DNA from: Babesia bovis T2Bo
Lineage: Eukaryota; Apicomplexa; Aconoidasida; Piroplasmida; Babesiidae
Direction: 5' to 3'
DNA length: 64,000 nucleotides
Assembly (NCBI RefSeq): GCF_000165395.2
Contig: NW_026261571.1
Location: forward strand, 496,001-560,000
Notes under the pieces: model-generated
Database searches by the model: none
What the model was told of the DNA's origin: nothing
The model's input: only the letters and a program-made list of their open reading frames with translations
Made by a program: the position numbers and the translations under genes
Shown: positions 9,977 to 20,233 of the stretch, in pieces
How positions within the stretch are numbered: position 1 is the stretch's first letter
Layout: each line of letters begins with the position of its first letter

Positions 9977-12900
9977 TTATACTGAAGTTGTTCCCCCGGT
10001 ATTACGGGGATCAAAACCAAGTTTAAGTGAGCCTACAGACTGAGACACACTACCAGGCCTGCGGCCCCAAACACGACTTACACCCTCACGATCAGATAAA
10101 TAACGCTCTAATCCACCAAGTGCACGATTTCTGTACATCTCACGAGTAGATATAAGCAGTTTATAAGCCTCTTGAGGGGTTTTGGCACCTATCCTGGGAG
10201 TTGCCAGTATCTTATCAATGGCCATAGCCATCATCTCAGACTCAGCCAAGCATGAATTCCTTTGCATGTCTACAGCCCGATCCACCATTTTAGAGAGGTC
10301 CGGAGGTAAAATGGCGCGAGAGTCAATGGTCCCAGGAAGCTTCCGAAGGGAGCTTTCATCGGGACCCAGACACATGTAGTCCAACTTATCAGGTAATGCT
10401 CCCACCGGCGTTCCGGGCGCCATGCGTATTGATGTAGCACCCCTAGAGGACCATAGCATCACCTCATGGTGTAACCGATCCGCTTTGGGAAGTGACACAA
10501 TGTCCTTTATAAACATGGCAGGAGTGAATATGTAACTATTCTGATCCTTGAGTATAACAAAGAACTCGTTATGCTTATTATCCTCACAGAATCTAGAGAT
10601 AGTATCCTTCACGCGGTTGCCTATAGTAATTGTTGGAACGAAAATATTATTATCGCGTCCCATCCAGACTAACGTGTATTCAGCGCCGTCAATACCAAGG
10701 ATACGTGCACCGCTTAAACCTAAGGTCTTGTATACAATGTGGACATCCTTCTGCTTGTATAACAATGTAGAATATATACGAGATCTTAGGTACTCAATGA
10801 ATTTATCTTCATATTTCTTCTTCCTGTCCAGGCGGTAAAATTCCTCAATGTCAACACCAGCCTCCCTAAGAGCACCTTCCATGGATTCCAAATGTACATG
10901 ACGCTCCAGCATGTTACGAGCCCTGGGTACCTTCAAATCTGCTGCACGATAGACACCAGGCTCGCTGCGATGTAACTGCCTGGGTGATTCCGAGTGATCG
11001 GACACACCGATTTCCCGCTGGTAAGCTATAGGTACCTGAGATTCAGACCTGTAGTCCATATAATTGCCCATAGGCGTTCCCAACGGCGTTTCTGTGTACT
11101 TACGACCATGATCATCCATGAATCTCATAAAGGATGATCTGTCCAGGCTTTGTATTAACTCCGGAGTAGCCGTGGGCTCGGATCCCAAAGATTTGCGATA
11201 ACGATCCATGGATACACCTGGAGATAACCAATGGAAATCCAACATCAAGGGACCCAGCATATAGCGCAATAAGTGGAGTACATAAGTATGCGGAAGCGCA
11301 AATATAGAAACACGCTCAGCACCAGAAACCGTATTGCCCAAAGAAAGTGCACGCCGCCGAGCCCAAAGTGGACTGATTTCATTATAACTAGGAAAGTGGT
11401 ATACATAGTGCTTACCACCGTATATAGCACTGGAGGTCAAAACAATCTTGAACTGCTCCACGTTACTGTAGACGTAAGAAGCAATGTCGGGGTGAGTATT
11501 AGTAGTAACTACAGCAACACCCCTACGGAACAATGCCATGTCAGAATGGCCAAATAAAGCAGTGATGTCGTTATCAACATGAGGCATCACAGGCAACATC
11601 TCCATGAAGAGGCGCCGGTATATACCAAAAGGTTGCGTCTTTGGACAGCAAATAACAGCAGGGTATATACCATCCTCTATGACACGGTTAATAACCTGAG
11701 ATACGTGGTTAGACAAATCAGAATTGATCACATGGTCCAAATTCAATAAACGCACCAACTTGGAACCCAAGTGGTTGCTCTTTAAATCTATCAGCTGATC
11801 GACAAAGGCCTCTATTGTCATCTTATCACCAGTATCTACCCCTGCAGGACATAAATCAGGGTTGTGAAGTGACTTCCCAGGCAAGTAGCGCTTCGCGTAG
11901 TCATAAACACCACGGCTGAAATGAGTCAGCTTGCGCAAAGTGTCGATGCCAGCCTTTGCCAAAAGGTCCTTCATTATAGATTTAGCCATTAACTCAAACT
12001 GCGGGTTAAAGGGGTAATTAGTTGGAGACAGATTGGTGATGTCACTTTGAAATAATTGCTGTAAAGACCCAGAAGAACCACTAAGAGTTTTTTCCAGAGT
12101 GTCTAAAGCAGTTTTGGCATAACGGAATGGTTGCATGCTATCAAAGGGGTCGAAATTATACCCATTGTAAAATACACGGACCTCAGGAAACTTGCGACCC
12201 ATGACAAACTGCATGGGACCCACGTACCTACGAAGCCATTGAGCCAAGTTCTGAGGATTGAAGACCTTAGGAGATAATGCAATAACCTGGCATCCAGGAC
12301 GCAAAGTAGTCACCAAAAAGTCAAATGTGCCGCCGTTCCACTCGAGATCGTCCTGTATTCCATTCAGAACAAAACCGTCCATTATACAAATACGTTTCTG
12401 AGGTTCATCCAGCATCAGACGTGATGCCGCTAAATCTGGAGAGAGGTAGGACGAACGCTGCCAATGCAATTGAGATAACAAGGATTCCTTCTGAAGAGGT
12501 ATGTCATCATCGAGATACGTACGGCTAGGCAAATCAGAATGTGGTATGAAAAAGGAATCCAATAGCGGTTTAAGAATGCCCAAAAATACAGATGCATTCT
12601 CATCTGTAACTTCATCATTAGACAGCATAAAATCCATCTTAGGATTACAATTAAGCCGGTTAGCAAACGATTGCCTGATCCTAGAGATAACAGCACAGGG
12701 ATCACTAAGGTCACTAGTGTTCAAAATGCTGTAAACACGAAATAGTGTGTCAACATCAGCAATGGTCATTAAACTGTTAGGATGGATATTAATACAGCTG
12801 GAGTTGAGCATGTTACAACTACCAAGACGATCCCAAAAACGGTCGTAACGATAACCAAAGCCGTGGATGTTCTTTATCCTCCTTAAGACATAAAGTATAT

Positions 12901-13585
12901 GTGGCGCATTGCGAGGTTCACTTGTGTAATTAACCAAACGCTGTACGGTCGAAGATAAAAAATCCAACTTCTCACGACAGTGAGGGACCATTATGCATAA
13001 ATTGGCAGGAAGAGACTCCTTGGAAAAAGCATGCTCAACCATGGAGTCAACGCTAGCCTCATGGGTCTCAACGGGTAACCCGTTAGAGATATCGCTGTCA
13101 TCGTCATTAGTGTCAAAAGGAGCTTGATTTGAATCTATTTGAATACCACTAGTAGTTTGGGATAACATAGCATCATCAGATAACCCAGATAGTGACCTTT
13201 GGTCATCTGTATCCTCAGATGCGCCATCATTGTAGTACCTTGAACTAGTTTCATATTGATCGGAGTCCGAGGAATAGTTGCCTTCTTGAGCCAATTGACC
13301 AAGTTCCTGAACTGTGTCATCATTAGCAGCGCTTAATACAGGCACGCCATTACGTTGTCTAGCCAGTGGCCGTAAAGGAACAGAACTAATATGTACATCA
13401 TGAAAACCCAAAAAACCATGTGCCAAGCTCACATACAAATGTCTAGGTGCACATTGAAAGGTATGACATCTTCGCACATCAATACAAAATATCAACCACG
13501 GAATATGTAACAACCAAAGAATCAAAACGGATAGTCGAATTGAAGATGTGCGTACCAGCACAGAAAAGACCATCCCAGTGACCAT
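9977..13585 (-). CDS. Large unrecognised protein with hydrophobic leader
   Basis: This is a single open frame of 1,202 residues. I do not recognise a family. Residues 8-34 are strongly hydrophobic (signal peptide or anchor), followed by a basic, Cys/His-containing stretch. Residues 85-170 are acidic and Ser-rich. The rest is mixed globular sequence with blocks such as GRKFPEVRVFYNGYNFDPFD and a WSSRGATSIRMAPGTP segment. The C-terminus is basic (GLERYLSDREGVSRVWGRRP). A signal sequence followed by a basic region is the layout of apicoplast-directed proteins, so that localisation is possible but only inferred. A micronemal, rhoptry or ER protein is the alternative. The gene starts 47 bp upstream of the SPC12 start region (both on the - strand), and its 5' side faces tRNA-Thr about 210 bp away. 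Confidence 0.7.
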   Translation of the reverse strand: MVTGMVFSVLVRTSSIRLSVLILWLLHIPWLIFCIDVRRCHTFQCAPRHLYVSLAHGFLGFHDVHISSVPLRPLARQRNGVPVLSAANDDTVQELGQLAQEGNYSSDSDQYETSSRYYNDGASEDTDDQRSLSGLSDDAMLSQTTSGIQIDSNQAPFDTNDDDSDISNGLPVETHEASVDSMVEHAFSKESLPANLCIMVPHCREKLDFLSSTVQRLVNYTSEPRNAPHILYVLRRIKNIHGFGYRYDRFWDRLGSCNMLNSSCINIHPNSLMTIADVDTLFRVYSILNTSDLSDPCAVISRIRQSFANRLNCNPKMDFMLSNDEVTDENASVFLGILKPLLDSFFIPHSDLPSRTYLDDDIPLQKESLLSQLHWQRSSYLSPDLAASRLMLDEPQKRICIMDGFVLNGIQDDLEWNGGTFDFLVTTLRPGCQVIALSPKVFNPQNLAQWLRRYVGPMQFVMGRKFPEVRVFYNGYNFDPFDSMQPFRYAKTALDTLEKTLSGSSGSLQQLFQSDITNLSPTNYPFNPQFELMAKSIMKDLLAKAGIDTLRKLTHFSRGVYDYAKRYLPGKSLHNPDLCPAGVDTGDKMTIEAFVDQLIDLKSNHLGSKLVRLLNLDHVINSDLSNHVSQVINRVIEDGIYPAVICCPKTQPFGIYRRLFMEMLPVMPHVDNDITALFGHSDMALFRRGVAVVTTNTHPDIASYVYSNVEQFKIVLTSSAIYGGKHYVYHFPSYNEISPLWARRRALSLGNTVSGAERVSIFALPHTYVLHLLRYMLGPLMLDFHWLSPGVSMDRYRKSLGSEPTATPELIQSLDRSSFMRFMDDHGRKYTETPLGTPMGNYMDYRSESQVPIAYQREIGVSDHSESPRQLHRSEPGVYRAADLKVPRARNMLERHVHLESMEGALREAGVDIEEFYRLDRKKKYEDKFIEYLRSRIYSTLLYKQKDVHIVYKTLGLSGARILGIDGAEYTLVWMGRDNNIFVPTITIGNRVKDTISRFCEDNKHNEFFVILKDQNSYIFTPAMFIKDIVSLPKADRLHHEVMLWSSRGATSIRMAPGTPVGALPDKLDYMCLGPDESSLRKLPGTIDSRAILPPDLSKMVDRAVDMQRNSCLAESEMMAMAIDKILATPRIGAKTPQEAYKLLISTREMYRNRALGGLERYLSDREGVSRVWGRRPGSVSQSVGSLKLGFDPRNTGGTTSV

Positions 13586-13798
13586 TCATACTCCAATGTG
13601 TAGATTCCAAGCTCACTGCCATCATAGATAGTATATACACCACTATGAAGCAAGGACGGAAGTGATGGTAATATATAATGAAAAGAATAGAATGAAAGAA
13701 ATATATAACGAAATGTTGGTAGATGATAAAGTAGGACCCTTATAGGAAGATGTCTAAAATACGCGATGTATCATAGAAATATTCAAGAAAATAACTGG

Positions 13799-13872
13799 GC
13801 CTGCATAGCTCAGTAGGTTAGAGCGTTCGCTTAGTAAGCGAAAGGTCGGTGGTTCGAATCCGCCTGTAGGCT
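13799..13872 (+). tRNA. tRNA-Thr (anticodon AGT)
   Basis: The cloverleaf folds by eye. The acceptor stem GCCTGCA pairs with TGTAGGC, with discriminator T. The D arm is GCTC..GAGC. The anticodon stem TTCGC/GCGAA carries loop TTAGTAA (anticodon AGT), and the T arm contains the GGTTCGAATCC B-box. There is no intron. A short T run (GTTTTTA) just downstream fits Pol III termination. The adenine at position 34 would be read as inosine, serving Thr ACN codons. It is a single nuclear-type tRNA, and CCA is not encoded. Confidence 0.95.
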
Positions 13873-14491
13873 AGTTTTTATAATCACATAATGAAAAAAT
13901 CCAGTAGATAAATTAACATAGGAATCCTTATCAGATTGTTAATGTCCAAGATCATGAATAAGTAACCGATGTGTAATGGATCCAATTCCCATGTCTTCCT
14001 CATGGGTGTCACAGGTGACACCTTTGAACGTAACAATACCAAATCATAACATAGGCATCATCATTGCTTTGCCAAAGGGCTGAAATGGTAATAGAAACCT
14101 TTAAAAGTAGTCCCAGGAATCAGTGTTGTAAGGATACCTGCCTTCTATGTGTATCTTAATGTAACACCGCCACCGATATATTAATGTGTCCAGCACCGAG
14201 ATGTTGCATATATCTTAATATCTAATACCGCCTTTCTGTTTGGCGGCCACGAATTTCCGCAAATCACAAAGGTGTACAGATACTGCATCCACACACTACG
14301 AGCCTTGAATTCCGTGACCAGAAGCCAGTCAATATGTTAACCAAATGAAACGACAAAGTAACGCTATGAAATGATCAATGATATTTCGATGGTGGTCCAG
14401 AAAGTTGGCCTAGGGTGGCAAAGTAATGAACAGAAGTTAGTCCAAAGTAGACAACCTGTTCCAGATGTATGCACTAACATCCACCTAGAAA
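13873..14491. other. Spacer between tRNA-Thr and GCN2-like gene
   Basis: These 619 bp lie 5' of the GCN2-like gene. There are no long open frames and no family similarity. The stretch is A/T-rich with scattered imperfect direct repeats (several copies of a 'taatgtg/aatgtaac'-like word between 14150 and 14220). I see nothing I can name beyond a presumed promoter and 5' UTR. Confidence 0.5.
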
Positions 14492-17400
14492 ATGGAAGAC
14501 GAAGAGCTGACAGCTGAGTTGCAAGCTCAGCTGGATGAAATACATGCACTGCATTACATCTTCTTCCCAGCTACAGTGCTACAACGAGGAAGGATACCGC
14601 AGCATATGCTGGCCGATGATATCTTCCCCGTTGAAGAATATGCATCACTGCTATCGCAACTAACAGTTCGTACTAGTATCGAGCTTAACACACACTCCAG
14701 TGATTGTCTTGATGCAGCAAATCTGGTAAAAGTGGGCTTTCGAGTGTCGCCATACCACGGTGATTACTCGCGAAACCTGGAAATGCCACAGAGCTTCATA
14801 GAAGTTACATTCCCACCGGAATACCCCCAAAACCCACCAGGATTGTCTATAGTAATGAACATGGCACTGTCACAGACCACAGTACAGGAAGTAGTGCAGC
14901 GTATACAAAATGTTATCAGCAATACTGATGACGGAGCATGCGTATTCAATGCCACAATGTGCCTTAACGAAATGCTAGGCGATGTACACGCAAAACTGTA
15001 CAAGCTGTGGGATGATACAGGTACCGCACTGGCAATTACATTCAGCGAATCCATGCGTGAACAAGTGACGGATAGTGAACGGAAACCAGGATATGGAAAT
15101 ATAGATAAATATACAAAGTCAGGATTTGAATCGCCAATGTACAGTGGTAGACCCGTATATAGCGGGCAACAAAGCGAGAAAACACAATCAGGGAGTATGG
15201 ATATGAATATTACACCAACAGGGATTAGATCATTTAATGATACCACCATGGTAGAACGAGAAATGTACTCATCAAGCGTTGATATAGCCGGATGGTCACT
15301 ACAGTCACTGATACAAGCACCGCTGTGGTATGAAGGTGGACTCAAAATGAATGAAGATAACACAAAAGATAATACAGCATATAACCTAAGAAGACAGAGG
15401 AGCTATATATCCAGTGAAGAGCAATTGTGGAAGCCATACGGAAGAACTGAGACACCAGGCAACTTGATATCGCAACGGACATGGTCATACGATGAAACAC
15501 CAGAATTTCAAAATGCTAGCATCGATCATAGTTCGGCACATACCCGCCTTGATATTGATTCCAGCAATAAGCCAGAACACAACGCAGAATGCCAACTAGA
15601 TCCTGAAACTAGCATGGCAATAACAAGGACCATCACAATGCTAAGCGCAATGACAATGTCAAGCAACATCGAAAGATACAGACAAGATTTTGCAGACGCT
15701 ATCACAATGACACAAACACCATTCTCAAAGTTCCTAAAAGCAAGGCATGCACTAGACCAGAATATGTATATACTGAGAACATATGAACTACCCAGCTTCT
15801 GTGTCCTTAAAACACAGCGAGATATATCCACACCAAAAGAAGAAAGTGAACATTTTAAAATGAGGAGAAATGTAATAGTACAACAACTAGTGGCAACAGT
15901 AGCGTCACTAGCACGTTTACAACATAATAGCCTGGGAAGATACTACCACTGCTGGGTAGAAAAGGTACAACAACATGAAAAGGTAAAAGTGCTGATGCAA
16001 AGAGCAGAGGCTTTGACCACAGGAACAGCAAATGTAGTAACAACGGAACCCGCAGAACATGAAGCCTTAGAGCTATGGATGCACGACATGCTGCTGAAAG
16101 GTAATAACCTAGACGATCCAGGATACATAGAATTCCTACTTGATGAAGCTGTAATCAGACGCAGGTTGTATATACAAATGGAACATTGCGATGGGAAAAC
16201 ATTAAATCGAGTGATACAAACAGATGGACTCTACAAAAATCCACAATTAATATGGACATTCACACGACACCTACTTGATGTACTCGCATATCTACACAGT
16301 AACAACGCATACCACCAAGCACTGTCACTAAAAAATGTAATCGTATATTCAAATGCACAAGGAGCTGGAGTCAAAGTATGCGAGTTCGGAGTAGCACGAC
16401 TACTCAGACAGTTCTGCCATAAGGACTTCTTCTGCCTCCATAACAAGTGTAAATGTAGGGATTACAGTAAACAACTGAGTCGAGAACTGTTTGCATACCA
16501 CCCGTTGGCGTTCGGTGTAGAGCCTATAGACTACGAAGAAATGGAGAATTGCTCAGATGTTGAGGCACAACAGGAAGATATGTTCGCACTAGGAGTGCTG
16601 CTATTCAGAATGTGGCACCCGCCACTAGAGGAAAAACAATTCAAAGAAATGTTCACTACAGTTATTAATACACAAAAATTCCCACCATACTTCTCACATT
16701 CGACACCAAACATTATACTGAAAACGATACTGAGGCTAGTTAGCCCAGGACGCAAACCAACAGCAGTTGAACTACTAAGCGAAACATTGGTGCCACCAGT
16801 AATGAACAGTGACCTGTACAACCAATACCTAAGAAGACTACAAAACCCAAGCTCAGAAGAAGCAGTGGGTGCACTCAAGTTCATGTTGAAAAGAGGTTGG
16901 AAGGCAGATGTTACAAGACTTAGAGCGGATGTACCCATCAAGGAAATTGTTGTCATGGCAGCAGTAATAGAAGGACTTGAAACATTCATGAGAAAAAGAT
17001 CAGTAATCGTGGAGTCACCACAAGTACTATACCCAGTCACACAAAACACAGAACGTAACGGTATAGTCACAGTATTAGATGAAACGAATACCCTGCTGAA
17101 ACTACCAAATAACATTATCAAGGCAGTTGAAGAAAACTTGAAGTATATCACCAACAATGAATACAGATTATACTACAGATGCTTCAATGTAACGCAAATA
17201 TACACTAAACATGGGACTAAAATAGCAGCAATGTATAGTTGCGTGCTACCACCAAGTAAACAACAAATGACATATACACAACTGGGAATTAAAAGAACAA
17301 AAGGAGCGATGCCTGTACCAGAAGCGAAACAACGCCAAATAGGTATAGAATGCGATGTTATCAACACCGCTATGGAGTCATTGAAGTCATTGCCATTGGG

Positions 17401-18736
17401 GGAAAACATAACCATGGTAATACAACTACCACCACTAGTGGTAGTGTTCATCGCATTGGCATTCAGTACCGATATAGAAAAGGCACATCACATATACACT
17501 AACCTGGCAATCATGGACGTTAACCAATTTACACTCTCGAAACTACTGAACGACCTAAATGTATGCAATGACACAGTTGATGAAAAACTAGTTGCTACCA
17601 TGGCAGATATACTAAGACGCAGACAAACATTACCAGAAGCACTACTCCAAATGCAAGCGATAGTGACATCAACCACAAGAAGCTTCGATACCCACTTGGC
17701 AGACATGTTCAAAAAAGTAGAAGCACAATTAACCATATTCTTCCCTGATAACTTATGCGCATGCAACTACAGAGTCTGCAACCGTAAGGATCAAACAAAC
17801 GATAACACAGATATGTTGGCAACCAGTATATACCTAAACCAAGAACAGTACCTCACAGGAATGCTACATCTCCTGGGAATAGCCATCATGATAAAGGATA
17901 TGCAACCTGAAAACAAAATATATATGGATTTTATAACAGAATCACAAGTAGCCTCGCTTTGCGAAGGATCTATAGATTACCCAATGTTCGCTGGATACAT
18001 AGAGCAACCAACAAAAAAAATAGTAGTTATTGGAGGTACTGTCATCAATGATGATGGACAGCAACACTGCTACGCAGAGTATATTCTAGAAACATTATGC
18101 AATGCCGTTAGACCAAGACCATATGATGTGGATTCCAATGATAACAAGGGAATCCAAGTGGTAGATGTGGTCATCACTTCATGTAGCGTCAAACTATTGC
18201 CAGCAGCCATGGCACTGGCAAACAGATTGATAGACACAGGACTCAGCTGCGATTGCAGAGCACTTCCGCTTATACATACAGACCATTTCAACGATAGAAT
18301 CAAAAGAGCGGGGAGCGTAAAAATGAGAGTACATCTACAGTCAAGTGGTACCACGACGCCAAATGTGACTGTAAATGACCAAGGAACAATATCAAACAAC
18401 GAAATGGTTACATCAGATTCGTGGCATGATGATAGAGAATGGGACGATACAGGAGATTTGCAACCAATGGATACATGGCAATCAAAACTTGATGTAACAA
18501 ATAAAAAGAATAAAGGAAATATACCAAACGCAGATTATGAACTAATTAACGATACAAAAAAACAAACCAGCGGAACAATTGAATATGAAGATGATAAGAT
18601 GTTTACAGGAATATCGTTCCAAGTGGAACCGCTAAAGGATAAATATGGACATACCAGGAAGATAGACAGCCTACCAACACTAGTGAGATATTTAAAGTCG
18701 CTGTTATCACGAGATAATAAAACAACTAACGAATAA
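14492..18736 (+). CDS. GCN2: GCN2-like protein with RWD, degenerate kinase and HisRS-like domains
   Basis: This is a single exon of 1,414 residues. An N-terminal RWD domain (about 5-150, motif EVTFPPEYPQNPPG) leads into a linker. A single protein-kinase-like domain (about 400-770) follows, then a histidyl-tRNA-synthetase-like region (about 880-1100, with a motif-2-like stretch around QLGIKRTKG) and an anticodon-binding-like tail. This is the order of GCN2, the eIF2alpha kinase that senses uncharged tRNA. The kinase domain is degenerate at every key site. The glycine loop reads TQTPFSKF. The VAIK lysine position appears to be Arg429. HRD is HQA (608-610), although K614 and N615 remain, and DFG is EFG (631-633). 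Catalysis is therefore doubtful, and a scaffold or tRNA-sensing pseudokinase is likelier. Yeast Gcn2 has a pseudokinase plus an active kinase; here only one domain is seen. The codons are notably A-rich. Confidence 0.8.
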   Translation: MEDEELTAELQAQLDEIHALHYIFFPATVLQRGRIPQHMLADDIFPVEEYASLLSQLTVRTSIELNTHSSDCLDAANLVKVGFRVSPYHGDYSRNLEMPQSFIEVTFPPEYPQNPPGLSIVMNMALSQTTVQEVVQRIQNVISNTDDGACVFNATMCLNEMLGDVHAKLYKLWDDTGTALAITFSESMREQVTDSERKPGYGNIDKYTKSGFESPMYSGRPVYSGQQSEKTQSGSMDMNITPTGIRSFNDTTMVEREMYSSSVDIAGWSLQSLIQAPLWYEGGLKMNEDNTKDNTAYNLRRQRSYISSEEQLWKPYGRTETPGNLISQRTWSYDETPEFQNASIDHSSAHTRLDIDSSNKPEHNAECQLDPETSMAITRTITMLSAMTMSSNIERYRQDFADAITMTQTPFSKFLKARHALDQNMYILRTYELPSFCVLKTQRDISTPKEESEHFKMRRNVIVQQLVATVASLARLQHNSLGRYYHCWVEKVQQHEKVKVLMQRAEALTTGTANVVTTEPAEHEALELWMHDMLLKGNNLDDPGYIEFLLDEAVIRRRLYIQMEHCDGKTLNRVIQTDGLYKNPQLIWTFTRHLLDVLAYLHSNNAYHQALSLKNVIVYSNAQGAGVKVCEFGVARLLRQFCHKDFFCLHNKCKCRDYSKQLSRELFAYHPLAFGVEPIDYEEMENCSDVEAQQEDMFALGVLLFRMWHPPLEEKQFKEMFTTVINTQKFPPYFSHSTPNIILKTILRLVSPGRKPTAVELLSETLVPPVMNSDLYNQYLRRLQNPSSEEAVGALKFMLKRGWKADVTRLRADVPIKEIVVMAAVIEGLETFMRKRSVIVESPQVLYPVTQNTERNGIVTVLDETNTLLKLPNNIIKAVEENLKYITNNEYRLYYRCFNVTQIYTKHGTKIAAMYSCVLPPSKQQMTYTQLGIKRTKGAMPVPEAKQRQIGIECDVINTAMESLKSLPLGENITMVIQLPPLVVVFIALAFSTDIEKAHHIYTNLAIMDVNQFTLSKLLNDLNVCNDTVDEKLVATMADILRRRQTLPEALLQMQAIVTSTTRSFDTHLADMFKKVEAQLTIFFPDNLCACNYRVCNRKDQTNDNTDMLATSIYLNQEQYLTGMLHLLGIAIMIKDMQPENKIYMDFITESQVASLCEGSIDYPMFAGYIEQPTKKIVVIGGTVINDDGQQHCYAEYILETLCNAVRPRPYDVDSNDNKGIQVVDVVITSCSVKLLPAAMALANRLIDTGLSCDCRALPLIHTDHFNDRIKRAGSVKMRVHLQSSGTTTPNVTVNDQGTISNNEMVTSDSWHDDREWDDTGDLQPMDTWQSKLDVTNKKNKGNIPNADYELINDTKKQTSGTIEYEDDKMFTGISFQVEPLKDKYGHTRKIDSLPTLVRYLKSLLSRDNKTTNE

Positions 18737-18886
18737 AACGCAAAGCTACTTTAATGTAGTTACAACTAACAACAGTACACCAAAACAAGCAATACCGCCA
18801 GTTACAGCGGTGCCAATGTGCCACATAACAAACAACAGAGTTGTCATAAAACAACATCAGAAACACTTATATTGAAACAAATATAA

Positions 18887-20109
18887 ATGTATCAATGTAT
18901 ATGTGTACTGCTTCTCGCTTGGAATCTATTGTGTGTAACAACGACACGACATGAAATAGTCATACCATTCAAGCACTTAAATCATAGTGTAATAGCTATA
19001 TGGGCATCAACACAACTAGTACATGCCCTGAGGTACCAAGAAGGTCGTAGAAGGTATACCGTGTCATTCGTGCAACCAGTGATACGTCGATGTCTACAAC
19101 AACGACTTAGCGCAACCAACGCACAAGTGGTAGTGGAAATACGCCCAGGAGTAGGTGGCACCGAAGCTAATACATGGGCACAGGAACTAGCAAAGGTAAG
19201 TAAATATGATATATGGACCATAAATAACACAGGCTTTCAAAAAATTCTGTCAAAATAAAAAGTGTAATGTAAAAGAAGAGAATGTAAGATTCTAGTAGTA
19301 CATAGATATCCACGCAGATAGGGAGTATTATAATACTACACATACAAGGTGATGATGATAAATTCAGAGAAAATGGGTAAGATATTGCAATATATGATAC
19401 TGAAGCAACAGATGCACCGGCCTAGAAGAAAGATTTCTGCGTGAAGCTGGAATACACCAAGTCAAACGAGTACCAACAAGTGAAAAGGCAGTAAGTATAC
19501 AGATTTATCTAGATAGAATATATAGGGAAGAATGCACTCATCAACAGCTACAGTAGCAGTACTGCCAACAGAATTAACAAAAGCTAAATACGAAGATATA
19601 CTGGCCAAAATAGTCATAGACCCACGAGATATAGAATGGAAAACATGTAGATCAAGCGGAGCAGGAGGACAAAATGTCAATAAGGTAGTAGAAAACAATC
19701 TATGTAACCACGAAACAGGTAGAAACAGCAGCCGCATTAACGCATAAACCTACGGGAATTAGAATAGAATCACAAGAAGAAAGGTATGTATGAACAAGTC
19801 ATAATATGAAACACAAACAGAACACAAAGCAAAAATAAAGAAATCGCATTGGAAAAATTAAAAATACAACTAGCAAAAGATATAGAATCTGATGTTCGCC
19901 ACGACGCACAAAATAGAAGAAAGGAACAGGTAAAGGCAATAGAGATGAACTACATCTGCACACAGATTAAAGGGTCAAAACGATCAGAAAGATTGAAAAC
20001 ATACTTCTTCAATACACACCAAATCATCAACGATAGATGCGGGTGTAAATACAATCTCAACGATTTTCTAAAATTCAAACTCGAAAAAGTAGATTGTGAC
20101 CACTACTGA
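18887..20109 (+). CDS. Organellar peptide chain release factor, RF1 type
   Basis: The exons are 18887-19195, 19233-19283, 19318-19376, 19412-19490, 19526-19684, 19719-19783 and 19821-20109, giving 336 residues. All joins keep the frame and rebuild the class I release-factor core. [20 protein letters not shown] starts domain 2, a [20 protein letters not shown] segment follows, and the GGQ motif is at residues 213-215 in [13 protein letters not shown]. The QEER block and a basic C-terminus complete it. GGQ triggers peptide release in the ribosomal peptidyl-transferase centre. The anticodon-tripeptide site reads PTS (161-163), closer to the PxT of RF1 (UAA/UAG) than the SPF of RF2. Residues 1-20 form a signal peptide ([19 protein letters not shown]) followed by a basic stretch, suggesting apicoplast import. 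Domain 1 is short compared with bacterial RF1 (about 360 residues). Confidence 0.85.
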
Positions 20110-20233
20110 TGTGTAGAGTGCAGATTCCACAATACTCAAGCACACCTAAATATGCTGACGCATAATATAGCGAAACCCATCTAAAATATAGCTGTATATT
20201 GCATAAAAGTGGTATAAATACACATATACACAG

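Noticed and set aside
16531..17157. 208-codon open frame on the - strand
   Set aside because: Antisense to the GCN2-like gene and rich in Ser/Leu, as expected from its A-rich codons.
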